DNA of 7,461 nucleotides. It comes from Propionibacteriaceae bacterium. GTDB taxonomy: Bacteria; Actinomycetota; Actinomycetes; Propionibacteriales; Propionibacteriaceae. Below are positions 1 through 5,698 of the stretch, piece by piece (position 1 is the stretch's first letter; each line of letters starts with the position of its first letter). The notes beneath the pieces are model-generated. The model was not told the origin of the DNA. It was given only the letters and a program-made list of their open reading frames with translations, and did not search any database. The DNA is taken from positions 1 to 7,461 of the forward strand of contig JAISCH010000139.1 in NCBI GenBank assembly GCA_031265725.1, read 5' to 3'. A program made the translations under genes and the position numbers.

Positions 1-429
1 TCCTTGCGGGCGGTGATCGACTATGCCGCCTTGGGGGAGAACACCATCGTGCTCGACTGCGATGTGATCCAGGCCGATGGCGGCACCCGTACCGCGTCCA
101 TCACCGGCGCGTATGTGGCCCTGGCCGATGCGGTGAGTTGGCTGCGGGAGCGGAAGCTGCTCACCGCTGAGCCGCTGAAAGACAGTGTGGCGGCCGTGTC
201 GGTGGGGGTCGTCGGCGGGCGGGCCATGCTCGATCTGTGCTATTCGGAGGATTCCAGCGCCGACGTCGATCTCAACCTGGTGATGACCGGCTCCGGCGGC
301 CTGGTGGAGATCCAGGGCACCGCTGAGGGGGAGACCTTCGATCGGGCGATGTTGGACACACTGCTCGATCTGGGCAGCGCTGGATGTGCGCGGTTGACGC
401 GGCTGCAGCAGGAGGCGTTGGGCGAGTGA
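1..429 (+). CDS. rph: RNase PH (tRNA 3'-end phosphorolytic exonuclease), 5' end missing
   Basis: RNase PH trims the 3' extension of tRNA precursors, using inorganic phosphate to release nucleoside diphosphates; it works in the cytoplasm as a hexameric ring. The window opens inside the gene and contains the last 142 codons of a protein normally near 240-260 residues. The opening residues [20 protein letters not shown] and the following [20 protein letters not shown] block are the classic core of the family, containing the phosphate- and RNA-binding GGTRTAS segment. The second half keeps the LDLCYSEDS acidic motif and the VMTGSGG and EIQGTAEG strands of the PH fold. No frameshift is seen. The TGA stop overlaps the GTG start of rdgB by four bases, so the two are almost certainly co-transcribed and translationally coupled; rph-rdgB adjacency is common in Actinomycetota. 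The true start lies upstream of the window. Confidence 0.97.
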   Translation, partial: SLRAVIDYAALGENTIVLDCDVIQADGGTRTASITGAYVALADAVSWLRERKLLTAEPLKDSVAAVSVGVVGGRAMLDLCYSEDSSADVDLNLVMTGSGGLVEIQGTAEGETFDRAMLDTLLDLGSAGCARLTRLQQEALGE

Positions 430-1103
430 GAGTCGTGCTGGCTACGCATAATGCGAAAAAGGGCGTCGAATTGCAGCGCATTCTCGACGCCGCTGGCCTG
501 CTGGCCGAAGTGGTCGGGCTGGATGCGGTAGCCCCTTATCCAGAGCCCGCCGAGACGGCGCGCGACTTCGCCGGCAATGCGCTCATCAAGGCTCGGGCCG
601 CGATGGCGGCGACCGGGGAGATCGCCATCGCTGACGATTCCGGCATCGAGGTCGACCTGCTCAACAACATGCCAGGGGTGCGCTCAGCGCGCTGGGCTGG
701 CCCCGGCGCTGGCGACGAGGCCAATCTGCGCCTGCTCATCGCCCAGCTCAGCGACACGGACTATCTGGATCGCAGCGCGCGTTTCGTCTGCGCGATGGCA
801 TTGGTGACTCCGCAAGGCTCTGAACAGGTGGTGCGCGGGGAGATGAGCGGAAAGCTGGTCTTACAGCCCAAGGGCGATAACGGGTTCGGCTACGATCCGA
901 TCTTCGTCGCTGACGAGCAGCCCGCACCTGGTGGCCGGACGAATGCGGAGTTGGCCGCCGCTGAGAAAGACGCTATCTCACACCGGGCGAAAGCCGCCAA
1001 GGCTTTGCTGCCATTCTTGGAGGCGCTCAGCCCAGGGCGGCTTCTCGGCCCGGCCAGCGCTGGGGCGGCTGGGAGAGACGACCAAGTCAAGGAGGGTGAA
1101 TGA
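426..1103 (+). CDS. rdgB: XTP/dITP pyrophosphatase (RdgB/HAM1 family)
   Basis: The enzyme hydrolyses the non-canonical purine nucleotides dITP, ITP and XTP to monophosphates, keeping deaminated purines out of DNA and RNA. I place the start at GTG 426: an AGGAGG lies at 410-415, ten bases upstream, and the resulting protein begins [12 protein letters not shown], the expected family N-terminus. An upstream in-frame ATG at 384 would add 14 residues inside rph and has no family support. The 225 residues show THN-x-x-K at 7-11 (triphosphate contact), [11 protein letters not shown] at 69-79 with the catalytic aspartate D71, [10 protein letters not shown] at 83-92, [12 protein letters not shown] at 149-160 and SHRAKA at 185-190 (base and phosphate contacts). 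Family members are usually close to 200 residues; here about 25 extra Gly/Ala-rich, then charged residues follow the last helix. The stop overlaps the thyA ATG by four bases. Confidence 0.96.
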   Translation: MRVVLATHNAKKGVELQRILDAAGLLAEVVGLDAVAPYPEPAETARDFAGNALIKARAAMAATGEIAIADDSGIEVDLLNNMPGVRSARWAGPGAGDEANLRLLIAQLSDTDYLDRSARFVCAMALVTPQGSEQVVRGEMSGKLVLQPKGDNGFGYDPIFVADEQPAPGGRTNAELAAAEKDAISHRAKAAKALLPFLEALSPGRLLGPASAGAAGRDDQVKEGE

Positions 1104-1894
1104 AACCGTATTTGGAATTGCTCGACCAGGTATTGACCCGAGGGACTGACAAACCGGATCGCACCGGCACGGGCACCCGTTCGGTGTTCGGCTATCAGCT
1201 GAGATTCGATCTCGCCGCCGGATTTCCACTGCTCACCACAAAGAAGTTGCACACTCGTTCGGTGTTCGGTGAATTGCTCTGGTTCCTGCGCGGCGACACC
1301 AATGTGAAGTGGCTGCATGAGAACGGCATCACCATTTGGGACGAGTGGGCCGACCAGGCGGGCGACCTCGGCCCGGTCTATGGCTACCAGTGGCGCTCCT
1401 GGCCGACGCCGGACGGTCGGCATATCGACCAGATCAAGGCTGTCATCGACTCGATCAAAGCCAATCCGGCGTCGCGCCGCCATATAGTCTCGGCGTGGAA
1501 TGTGAGCCAGCTCGACCAGATGGCACTCCCGCCCTGCCATGCTTTCTTCCAGTTCTATGTGGCCGACGGAAAGCTGAGTTGCCAGCTCTACCAGCGCTCG
1601 GCGGATATCTTCCTCGGGGTTCCTTTCAACATCGCCTCCTATGCGCTGTTGACGCATCTGGTCGCGCGAGCCACCGGTCTGGAAGTCGGTGATTTCGTGC
1701 ACACGCTGGGAGACGCCCACCTGTATACGAATCACTTCGACCAAGCCAAGTTGCAACTGTCCCGCGAGCCGAGGCCGCTGCCCCGACTCATGCTGAATCC
1801 GGCTGTCACCGATATCGACTCCTTCACCCTGGCCGATATCGAAGTCACCGGATACGATCCCCATCCGGGGATCAAGGCGCCCATCGCCGTTTGA
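1100..1894 (+). CDS. thyA: Thymidylate synthase (ThyA)
   Basis: ThyA methylates dUMP to dTMP with 5,10-methylenetetrahydrofolate, leaving dihydrofolate for the reductase encoded next. The protein is 264 residues, the same length as the E. coli enzyme, and aligns with what I recall of it without apparent gaps, so E. coli numbering can be used. All key positions are intact: R21 and R126/R127 (phosphate), E58, W80 and W83 (folate pocket), catalytic C146 in [11 protein letters not shown]166, D169, N177 and the H207/Y209 pair of the nucleotide site, and the C-terminal [14 protein letters not shown] that closes over the active site. An AAGGAGG at 1089-1095 precedes the ATG at a short spacing of four bases, and the ATGA overlap with rdgB points to coupling. 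This is the folate-dependent ThyA, not flavin-dependent ThyX. Nothing about it looks unusual. Confidence 0.98.
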   Translation: MKPYLELLDQVLTRGTDKPDRTGTGTRSVFGYQLRFDLAAGFPLLTTKKLHTRSVFGELLWFLRGDTNVKWLHENGITIWDEWADQAGDLGPVYGYQWRSWPTPDGRHIDQIKAVIDSIKANPASRRHIVSAWNVSQLDQMALPPCHAFFQFYVADGKLSCQLYQRSADIFLGVPFNIASYALLTHLVARATGLEVGDFVHTLGDAHLYTNHFDQAKLQLSREPRPLPRLMLNPAVTDIDSFTLADIEVTGYDPHPGIKAPIAV

Positions 1895-1952
1895 CCTGCG
1901 AACCGATCCGCCGACGACTCAAACCACGACTCACCAACCGTTGCGAGGAAGA

Positions 1953-2480
1953 ATGAAGCTCACCGCTATCGCCGCCGTGGCGCGTAACCGAGTGATCGGG
2001 CGCGATCAGGGCATGCCGTGGAATATCCCCGAGGATTTCCGCCGTTTCAAGCAAGTCACGCTCGGCTGCAATCTGATCATGGGCCGGGTCACTTTCTACT
2101 CGATAGGCAAGCTGCTGCCGGGCCGGACCTCTATCGTGGTCAGCCGGGGCGATCCGGCCGTCTTCCCCGACTTGCCGCCGGGAGAGAATGGTTTGGCCAC
2201 CGAAGTGCTCTGGGCGCATTCGCTGGAGGACGCGCTGCGGATCGCCGCCGAGTCCGACCGGCCCAGCTTCGTCGGCGGCGGTGCGCATATCTACGCACAG
2301 GCTTGGCCGTTCCTCACCGACCTGGATATCACCGAGGTGGATGCCAGCCCGGCCGGGGACGCCTTTTTCCCAGAGATTGACCCGGCGATTTGGCGAGAGG
2401 TCTCCCGGGAGCCAAGGGAGGGCTTCTCCTTCGTCAAATACACCAGGCGCGCAGCAGCCCCGGCATCTGGTGACGAATAG
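1953..2480 (+). CDS. folA: Dihydrofolate reductase
   Basis: DHFR reduces the dihydrofolate produced by ThyA back to tetrahydrofolate with NADPH; it is the target of trimethoprim and methotrexate. The start is ATG 1953, preceded by GAGGA at 1945-1949; an in-frame TTG at 1941 lies upstream of that site and is unlikely. The 175 residues contain IAAVARNRVIG (6-16), the Met20-type loop GMPWNIPEDFRRFK with M21, P22, W23 and the substrate-binding acid D28, the NADPH motif MGRVTF (43-48) followed by SIG, the folate-tail arginine in LPGR (R58), the dinucleotide-binding GGG (108-110) and ITEVDASPAGDAFFP (126-140). Y49 sits where E. coli and many relatives have Glu, a minor oddity. The gene is 58 bases after thyA with no obvious hairpin between, and four bases before dinB. 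The ThyA-FolA pairing makes a complete dTMP/folate cycle. Confidence 0.96.
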   Translation: MKLTAIAAVARNRVIGRDQGMPWNIPEDFRRFKQVTLGCNLIMGRVTFYSIGKLLPGRTSIVVSRGDPAVFPDLPPGENGLATEVLWAHSLEDALRIAAESDRPSFVGGGAHIYAQAWPFLTDLDITEVDASPAGDAFFPEIDPAIWREVSREPREGFSFVKYTRRAAAPASGDE

Positions 2481-2483
2481 CTG

Positions 2484-3806
2484 ATGAGGCCAACGCCTTC
2501 GATCCTGCACCTCGACCTGGATGCCTTCTTCGCTGCTGTCGAGCAGCGCGACAAGCCATCGCTTAGGGGCAAGCCAGTAATCGTCGGCGGTCTGGGCATG
2601 CGCGGAGTGGTTTCCACGGCGTCCTACGAGGCCCGTCCGTTCGGCGTTCATTCGGCGATGCCGATGCACGAGGCCAGACGATTGTGCCCCAACGCCGCCT
2701 TTCTGGCCGGGCGTTTCGGAGCCTATCGGGCGGCGAGCCGGATAGTGATGGGCATCCTCGGTGAATTGTCGCCGCTGGTCGAGGCGATGAGCTTGGACGA
2801 GGCCTTCGTCGATCTGGAACCGGCTATCCCGGCGCTGGCTGGGCAATCTGCCCAGGACAGGCCCAGTGACGAGGCGTTGATCCTGCTCGCTGAGCAGGTT
2901 CGGGAGAAGGTGCATGAGCGCACTGCCGGGTTGACGGCGTCGGTCGGGCTGGGGAGTTCCAAATTCATGGCGAAAGTGGCCAGCGAGTTGGCCAAGCCGA
3001 ATGGCGTGCGGCTGGTCCCGGTTGGAGCCGAATTGGAGACTATCGGGCCGTTGCCGGCGCGGGCGATCCCCGGCGTCGGCCCGGCGACAATGGAGCGACT
3101 GTCCCGGCTGGGGATCAAGACGGTGACCGATCTGCAATTGCTGTCGGAGAAGGAGTTGGTCCGTGAGCTGGGCAAGGCTGGCGGTGAGCATCTATTCCGC
3201 CTCGCCCGCGCCGAGGACCAGCGAGCCGTCACGCCAGTGCGGGAGGCCAAGTCGATTTCGGTGGAGGACACTTTCGAGCACGACATCGTTGACCGGGCTG
3301 AACTGGGCTCGGTTGTCGCCCGGCATTCCAAATTGGTGGCCAATCGGCTGGTCAAGGCGGGCAGTTTCGCCCGTACTGTCACGGTCAAGGTGCGTTGGCC
3401 GGATTTCTCCAGCACCAGTCGTTCGCGCACTCTGTACGGGGCGACCGACTCGGCTGATCAAATCACCAAGATCGCGCTCTCGCTGCTGGACGGGTTGGAC
3501 GTGGCTGGGGGAGTCCGGTTGCTCGGCGTCGGCGTGTCGGGGTTCACTGAGGTGGCCCAAGAGCCGTTATTCGAATTGGAAGACGAGTCGCGGCCCGGGC
3601 GTGTCGTGGAGGAGAACGACCCCGGCTTGGCTCGTCGGCCGCTGAGTTGGCTGCCTGGGGCTGACGTGTCGCACGACGAATACGGCCCCGGTTGGGTGTG
3701 GGGATCAGGTCTGGGAAGGGTGACTGTGCGCTTTGAGACGGCGGAAACCGGCCCCGGCCCGGTAAGAACATTCGCTTTGGACGATGAAGCCTTGCATTTG
3801 TTGTAG
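2484..3806 (+). CDS. dinB: DNA polymerase IV (DinB, Y-family translesion polymerase) with actinobacterial C-terminal extension
   Basis: This is a Y-family error-prone polymerase that extends past DNA lesions and mismatched ends. Of 440 residues, about the first 350 are a standard Din[13 protein letters not shown] at 9-20 with metal ligand D11 and steric gate F16, YEARPFGV at 48-55, SLDEAFVD at 103-110 with catalytic D105/E106, [26 protein letters not shown] thumb entry, helix-hairpin-helix [13 protein letters not shown], then the little-finger domain. QEPLF at 359-363 fits the Q-x-x-L-F sliding-clamp motif. After it comes an extension of about 75 residues including [23 protein letters not shown] and GRVTVRFET, a pattern I recall from other actinobacterial DinBs and resembling the Tudor-like tail of UvrD/PcrA. 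The start follows the folA stop by three bases and has only a weak ribosome site (GGTGA at 2469-2473), suggesting coupling to folA. No LexA-type site is seen nearby. Confidence 0.95.
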   Translation: MRPTPSILHLDLDAFFAAVEQRDKPSLRGKPVIVGGLGMRGVVSTASYEARPFGVHSAMPMHEARRLCPNAAFLAGRFGAYRAASRIVMGILGELSPLVEAMSLDEAFVDLEPAIPALAGQSAQDRPSDEALILLAEQVREKVHERTAGLTASVGLGSSKFMAKVASELAKPNGVRLVPVGAELETIGPLPARAIPGVGPATMERLSRLGIKTVTDLQLLSEKELVRELGKAGGEHLFRLARAEDQRAVTPVREAKSISVEDTFEHDIVDRAELGSVVARHSKLVANRLVKAGSFARTVTVKVRWPDFSSTSRSRTLYGATDSADQITKIALSLLDGLDVAGGVRLLGVGVSGFTEVAQEPLFELEDESRPGRVVEENDPGLARRPLSWLPGADVSHDEYGPGWVWGSGLGRVTVRFETAETGPGPVRTFALDDEALHLL

Positions 3807-3815
3807 GATACTACG

Positions 3816-4094
3816 GTGACTTTTCCCGCATTGCTGACCTGGCCGATTATGGTGGTGGATATCGTTCTGATTCTGACCAGCATCGTGCTGGCGCTTTTCA
3901 TCTTGCTGCACAAGAGCCGTGGTGGTGGCATGTCTGATCTATTCGGTGGAGGCATGCAGACCGGCATGAGCGGTTCATCCGTCGCTGAGCGCAACCTGGA
4001 CAAGATGACGATCGCGGTTGGTGTTGTCTGGCTGGCTAGTATTATTGGACTGCTTGTTCTATACAAGTTCTTCCCTGAGATCGGCGCTTTCTGA
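3816..4094 (+). CDS. secG: Preprotein translocase subunit SecG
   Basis: SecG is the small accessory subunit of the SecYEG channel and aids SecA-driven protein export across the cytoplasmic membrane. The 92-residue product has the family layout: a hydrophobic helix (about residues 9-30), a conserved cytoplasmic loop HKSRGGGMSDLFGGGMQTGM followed by SGSSVAERNLDK, and a second helix (about 62-83). The start is GTG 3816, nine bases after the dinB stop, with AGGA at 3805-3808 spaced seven bases. ATG 3849 would give a shorter protein closer to typical SecG length but lacks a ribosome site. The same upstream bases form TAGGAT at 3804-3809, which fits the loose actinobacterial -10 (TANNNT), so a leaderless transcript from this point is also possible. 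In many Actinomycetota secG follows tpiA; here dinB occupies that place. Confidence 0.92.
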   Translation: MTFPALLTWPIMVVDIVLILTSIVLALFILLHKSRGGGMSDLFGGGMQTGMSGSSVAERNLDKMTIAVGVVWLASIIGLLVLYKFFPEIGAF

Positions 4095-4121
4095 GCCGAA
4101 CAAGTCACATAAGGAGTATTG

Positions 4122-4478
4122 GTGGCAGGTGGCAGTGCCATTCGCGGTAGCCGGGTAGGTGCCGGCCCGATGGGTGAAGCCGAACGTGGAGACGCAGCCC
4201 CACGGCTGTACGTCTCGTATTTTTGCGCAAATCGTCATGAGACGAGGCCCGCATTCGCTGCTGACGTGCAGGTGCCGGAGACCTGGGATTGTCCGCGCTG
4301 CGGACTGCCCGCCAGCCTTGATTCCGACAATCCGCCGCCGCCGCCGCGAATCCAACCGTACAAGACTCATCTTGCTTACGTGAAAGAGCGCCGGAGCAAC
4401 GGCGAGGCGGTGTCCATCCTCAGCGATGCTATTGAGGAGCTGCGGGCACGCCGTGCGGCTGGCGAGGTAATTTACTGA
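4122..4478 (+). CDS. rbpA: RNA polymerase-binding protein RbpA
   Basis: RbpA binds RNA polymerase holoenzyme carrying the principal sigma factor, stabilises the open promoter complex and is linked to rifampicin tolerance in mycobacteria and Streptomyces. GTG 4122 is chosen because AAGGAG at 4111-4116 is five bases upstream; TTG 4119 would be only two bases from it. The 118 residues follow the family order: an N-terminal tail (GGSAIRGSRVGAGPMGEAERG), a core domain at about 29-80, a basic linker (YKTHLAYVKERRS at 80-92) and a sigma-interacting helix (about 93-113). C35, H39, C57 and C60 make a C-H-C-C zinc site like that of the Streptomyces protein, unlike the zinc-free M. tuberculosis form. 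A PPPPP run at 71-75 separates the core from the linker. The gene follows secG by 27 bases in the same operon. Confidence 0.95.
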   Translation: MAGGSAIRGSRVGAGPMGEAERGDAAPRLYVSYFCANRHETRPAFAADVQVPETWDCPRCGLPASLDSDNPPPPPRIQPYKTHLAYVKERRSNGEAVSILSDAIEELRARRAAGEVIY

Positions 4479-4482
4479 TTCA

Positions 4483-4524
4483 TCCGGCCTTGGCATAGGC
4501 TATCTGGGTAGCTCCGGCCTTGGC
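4483..4524 (+). repeat. 12-bp direct repeat TCCGGCCTTGGC, two copies 30 bp apart
   Basis: TCCGGCCTTGGC occurs at 4483-4494 and again at 4513-4524. The inner GCCTTGGC of each copy is exactly complementary to GCCAAGGC at 4642-4649, and the second copy also pairs with GGCCAAG at 4562-4568. Both copies could therefore compete for the same partners in an RNA. The function is unknown. Confidence 0.7.
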
Positions 4525-4568
4525 CTTAGCTCGGACCACTTAGTACGAATGGGTCCGACTAGGCCAAG
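4519..4568 (+). terminator. Long imperfect stem-loop downstream of rbpA, candidate terminator or RNA hairpin
   Basis: CTTGGCCT (4519-4526) pairs with AGGCCAAG (4561-4568), AG (4528-4529) with CT (4559-4560), and TCGGACC (4531-4537) with GGTCCGA (4552-4558). That gives 17 pairs, two single-base bulges and a 14-base loop. It begins 41 bases after the rbpA stop. No U-tract follows, so it is not a classical intrinsic terminator, although actinobacterial terminators often lack one. The pairing is read directly from the sequence; the termination role is inferred. Confidence 0.45.
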
Positions 4569-4577
4569 ACCAGAGGA

Positions 4578-4665
4578 ATGGATAATCGAAAGCTGCCGAC
4601 AGGCTCCACTACCCAAACGACTGCCAGTCATAGCTCCACCCGCCAAGGCGGCTTTCGATTTCCAT
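4578..4665 (+). repeat. 19-bp inverted repeat with one bulge enclosing 49 bases
   Basis: ATGGA (4578-4582) pairs with TCCAT (4661-4665), then after an unpaired T at 4583, AATCGAAAGCTGCC (4584-4597) pairs with GGCGGCTTTCGATT (4647-4660) with one G-U pair. The enclosed 49 bases include a small palindrome GACTG-C-CAGTC at 4619-4629. Arms this long are very unlikely by chance in 335 bases. They could be a structured RNA, a transcription stop or the termini of a small degenerate transposable element. I see no clear target-site duplication at its edges. Confidence 0.6.
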
Positions 4666-4697
4666 CTGTCAGCAAGCTACAGAATCTCCGCAATTCG

Positions 4698-4735
4698 CGC
4701 AATGGGGAAATTTATCCATCCCCGTTGCGGGGGGA
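4698..4735 (-). terminator. Stem-loop with two alternative pairings, candidate terminator of pgl
   Basis: CGCAATGGGG (4698-4707) pairs with CCCCGTTGCG (4720-4729), ten pairs including one T-G, around a 12-base loop. The right arm can instead fold locally as CCCCG-TTG-CGGGG (4720-4732). The two forms exclude each other. On the minus strand this lies about 80 bases after the pgl stop, and the compact hairpin is followed by an AT-rich ATGGATAAATTT, weakly consistent with termination of pgl. Confidence 0.4.
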
Positions 4736-4813
4736 CGTCAAGAGGCGCGATCCGCTTGGCTGAGATCGCTGATAGCTAAGGTAGCTCACGGCGAGTCTGC
4801 GCTCGGCCGGGCT

Positions 4814-5545
4814 TCACAGTGAGCACTCGAAATAAGGCATCCCGAAGGCGGCATCCCGGTCGACCATCCAGACGGTCGCCTCGCGGCCATTGATCCGGGT
4901 GGCTGGCAGTGACTCGTCGCCGGACAGCGCCGCTCTCACCCAACTGGATTTCCTTCGCCCACTGGCCAAGAACCAGACTTGGTTGGACGAGCTCAGCATG
5001 GATGTGGTCAGTGAGATGCGTTCGCTGGGTGGTTGTGGTGCGTCCGCCACCGCGACGACATTCACCGCAGTCACCTCCATTGCCGGATGGTTCCGGTACA
5101 GCGATCCGGTCTGGCCCTCGGCGCCGATGCTCAGCACGCAGATGTCGAAACGGGTGTCGTCCAATTCCTTGGCGTAGGCCTCCGCCGCCGCTTCCGGGTC
5201 GAGTTGCCCTTCCGGGCCGGGCATGGGATGGGTCCGGGAGGCGTCGATGGGAAATCTCCGGGCCAATGTCGCCAAGGTCATCGCGGCCTGCAGATCCGGA
5301 TGCGTGGTCGGCACGAAGTGCTCGTCGCCCCACCAGAGCTCCAGCCGGTCTGGACGCAGCGGAGAGTCGGCCATGATCCGGCCCAGTTCGACATACATCA
5401 TCATCGCGGTGCGCCCGCCAGTCAGGCAGACATTGGCGGTTTGCTGCTGGTGCTGCAATTCGATCAGCTTGTCGAGCAGGCGGATCGCGGCCCGCTTTGC
5501 CAAGTCCTGCTCATCCAAATGCCGGATGACTTGCACGTATGTCAT
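4814..5545 (-). CDS. pgl: 6-phosphogluconolactonase homologue with altered active-site motifs
   Basis: Pgl hydrolyses 6-phosphogluconolactone in the oxidative pentose phosphate pathway and shares its fold with glucosamine-6-phosphate deaminases. The 243 residues match the family in length and order: LTGGRTA at 41-47 (usual SGGSTP), WWGDEHFVPTTHPD at 71-84 (usual DERxVPxxHxDSN), a lactonase-type VLSIGAEGQTGSLY at 137-150 (usual LGMGxDGHxASLF), PPSERISLT at 172-180 and the ASGRRKS loop with K199. Several motif residues differ from the norm: Arg to H76, Ser-Asn to L85-Q86, Asp to E143 and His to Q145, the last being a proposed catalytic residue. The protein may thus be slow, altered in substrate, or inactive; otherwise the frame is intact. 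ATG 5545 is preceded by AGAGGG at a four-base spacing. The gene points toward rbpA and diverges from the exporter gene, whereas in many Actinomycetota it follows opcA and zwf. Confidence 0.85.
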   Translation of the reverse strand: MTYVQVIRHLDEQDLAKRAAIRLLDKLIELQHQQQTANVCLTGGRTAMMMYVELGRIMADSPLRPDRLELWWGDEHFVPTTHPDLQAAMTLATLARRFPIDASRTHPMPGPEGQLDPEAAAEAYAKELDDTRFDICVLSIGAEGQTGSLYRNHPAMEVTAVNVVAVADAPQPPSERISLTTSMLSSSNQVWFLASGRRKSSWVRAALSGDESLPATRINGREATVWMVDRDAAFGMPYFECSL

Positions 5546-5583
5546 AGCGCCCTCTCTGCTCCGGCTTCACTCTACCCGCACAG

Positions 5584-5619
5584 CCCACAGCTTGAAGACC
5601 TGCGCAGCGTTCCTGTGGG
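5584..5619. promoter_or_regulatory. Inverted repeat CCCACAG/CTGTGGG in the divergent spacer
   Basis: CCCACAG (5584-5590) and CTGTGGG (5613-5619) are perfect inverted copies separated by 22 bases. The spacer contains a perfect 8-bp palindrome CTGCGCAG at 5600-5607. It lies about 40-75 bases upstream of the pgl start, so it could be an operator or leader hairpin for pgl. The repeat is visible; any role is inference. Confidence 0.35.
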
Positions 5620-5625
5620 GATGGC

Positions 5626-5643
5626 GTTTCGCCCTAGCGAAAC
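5626..5643. promoter_or_regulatory. Perfect 7-bp inverted repeat GTTTCGC-CCTA-GCGAAAC
   Basis: The two arms 5626-5632 and 5637-5643 are exact inverted copies with a four-base centre, 18 bp in all, the usual size of a dimeric repressor site. It sits just upstream of the TATGAT hexamer, where a -35 element would be expected; no good -35 hexamer is visible there. It may bind a regulator of the exporter unit, of pgl, or both. Confidence 0.45.
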
Positions 5644-5646
5644 TCA

Positions 5647-5673
5647 TCGTTCTCTAACTATGATAGAGTACGA
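5647..5673 (+). promoter_or_regulatory. tet-operator-like pseudo-palindrome overlapping a -10-like hexamer
   Basis: TCGTTCTCTA (5647-5656) and TAGAGTACGA (5664-5673) are inverted copies with nine of ten bases matching, around a 7-base centre; C5658 and G5662 also pair. The central 19 bases, 5651-5669, agree at 15 of 19 positions with the Tn10 tetO1 sequence as I recall it, with a perfect right half GATAGAGT. TATGAT at 5659-5664 matches the -10 consensus at five of six positions, so a protein bound here would block it. It lies 26 bases before the exporter start. A TetR-family repressor is the obvious candidate, but no such gene is in the window. Confidence 0.55.
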
Positions 5674-5698
5674 ATTGTTTCTCAAGAGAGGTGTCGGA

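Larger units (their letters stand above)
4479..4813. other. Structured non-coding spacer between convergent rbpA and pgl
   Basis: This stretch of 335 bases lies between the two stop codons. It has no open frame with family resemblance or convincing ribosome site; the two overlapping plus-strand frames at 4549-4779 and 4578-4763 look like chance. It is rich in inverted repeats: stem-loops at 4519-4568, 4578-4665 and 4698-4729, and short ones at 4747-4769 (GCGATC/GATCGC) and 4774-4786 (AGCTA/TAGCT). I do not recognise a tRNA, SRP RNA, tmRNA, RNase P or 6C RNA. It may hold terminators for both genes, a small RNA, or a decayed repeat element. Confidence 0.75.

Noticed and set aside
384..425. Longer rdgB start at ATG 384
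   Set aside because: It adds 14 Ala/Gly/Val residues absent from the family and lies inside rph. GTG 426 has AGGAGG at the right distance and yields the canonical N-terminus.
890..1864. A 324-codon minus-strand open frame opposite rdgB and thyA
   Set aside because: It is a shadow of intact thyA and has no family resemblance.
1895..1952. Possible LexA/SOS box between thyA and folA (CGAAC half-site) that could control dinB
   Set aside because: Only one half of a CGAAC-N4-GTTCG site is present, and it is upstream of folA rather than dinB.
1872..3191. A 439-codon open frame on the minus strand opposite folA and dinB
   Set aside because: It lies antisense to two genes with clear family motifs, has Arg/Gln/His-rich composition typical of GC-rich shadow frames, and shows no recognisable domain.
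4549..4779. Small plus-strand frames in the rbpA-pgl spacer, 76 and 61 codons
   Set aside because: They have no convincing ribosome site and no recognisable motif, and they run through long inverted repeats that explain the sequence better.
4479..4813. tRNA, SRP RNA, 6C RNA or CRISPR array in the spacer
   Set aside because: There is no T-loop GTTCGAAT-type signature, no SRP tetraloop motif, no paired C-runs of the 6C motif and no regularly spaced repeat series.
5033..5698. Upstream extension of the exporter reading frame, including ATG 5660
   Set aside because: Most of it is antisense to pgl. ATG 5660 sits inside the operator-like site and has no ribosome site, while ATG 5699 has a good one and gives the expected MFS N-terminus.
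5546..5698. Rifamycin-associated element upstream of the exporter/RPH-like unit
   Set aside because: I looked for the GC-rich palindrome reported before actinobacterial rifamycin-inactivation genes. None of the three inverted repeats here resembles it as I recall it.
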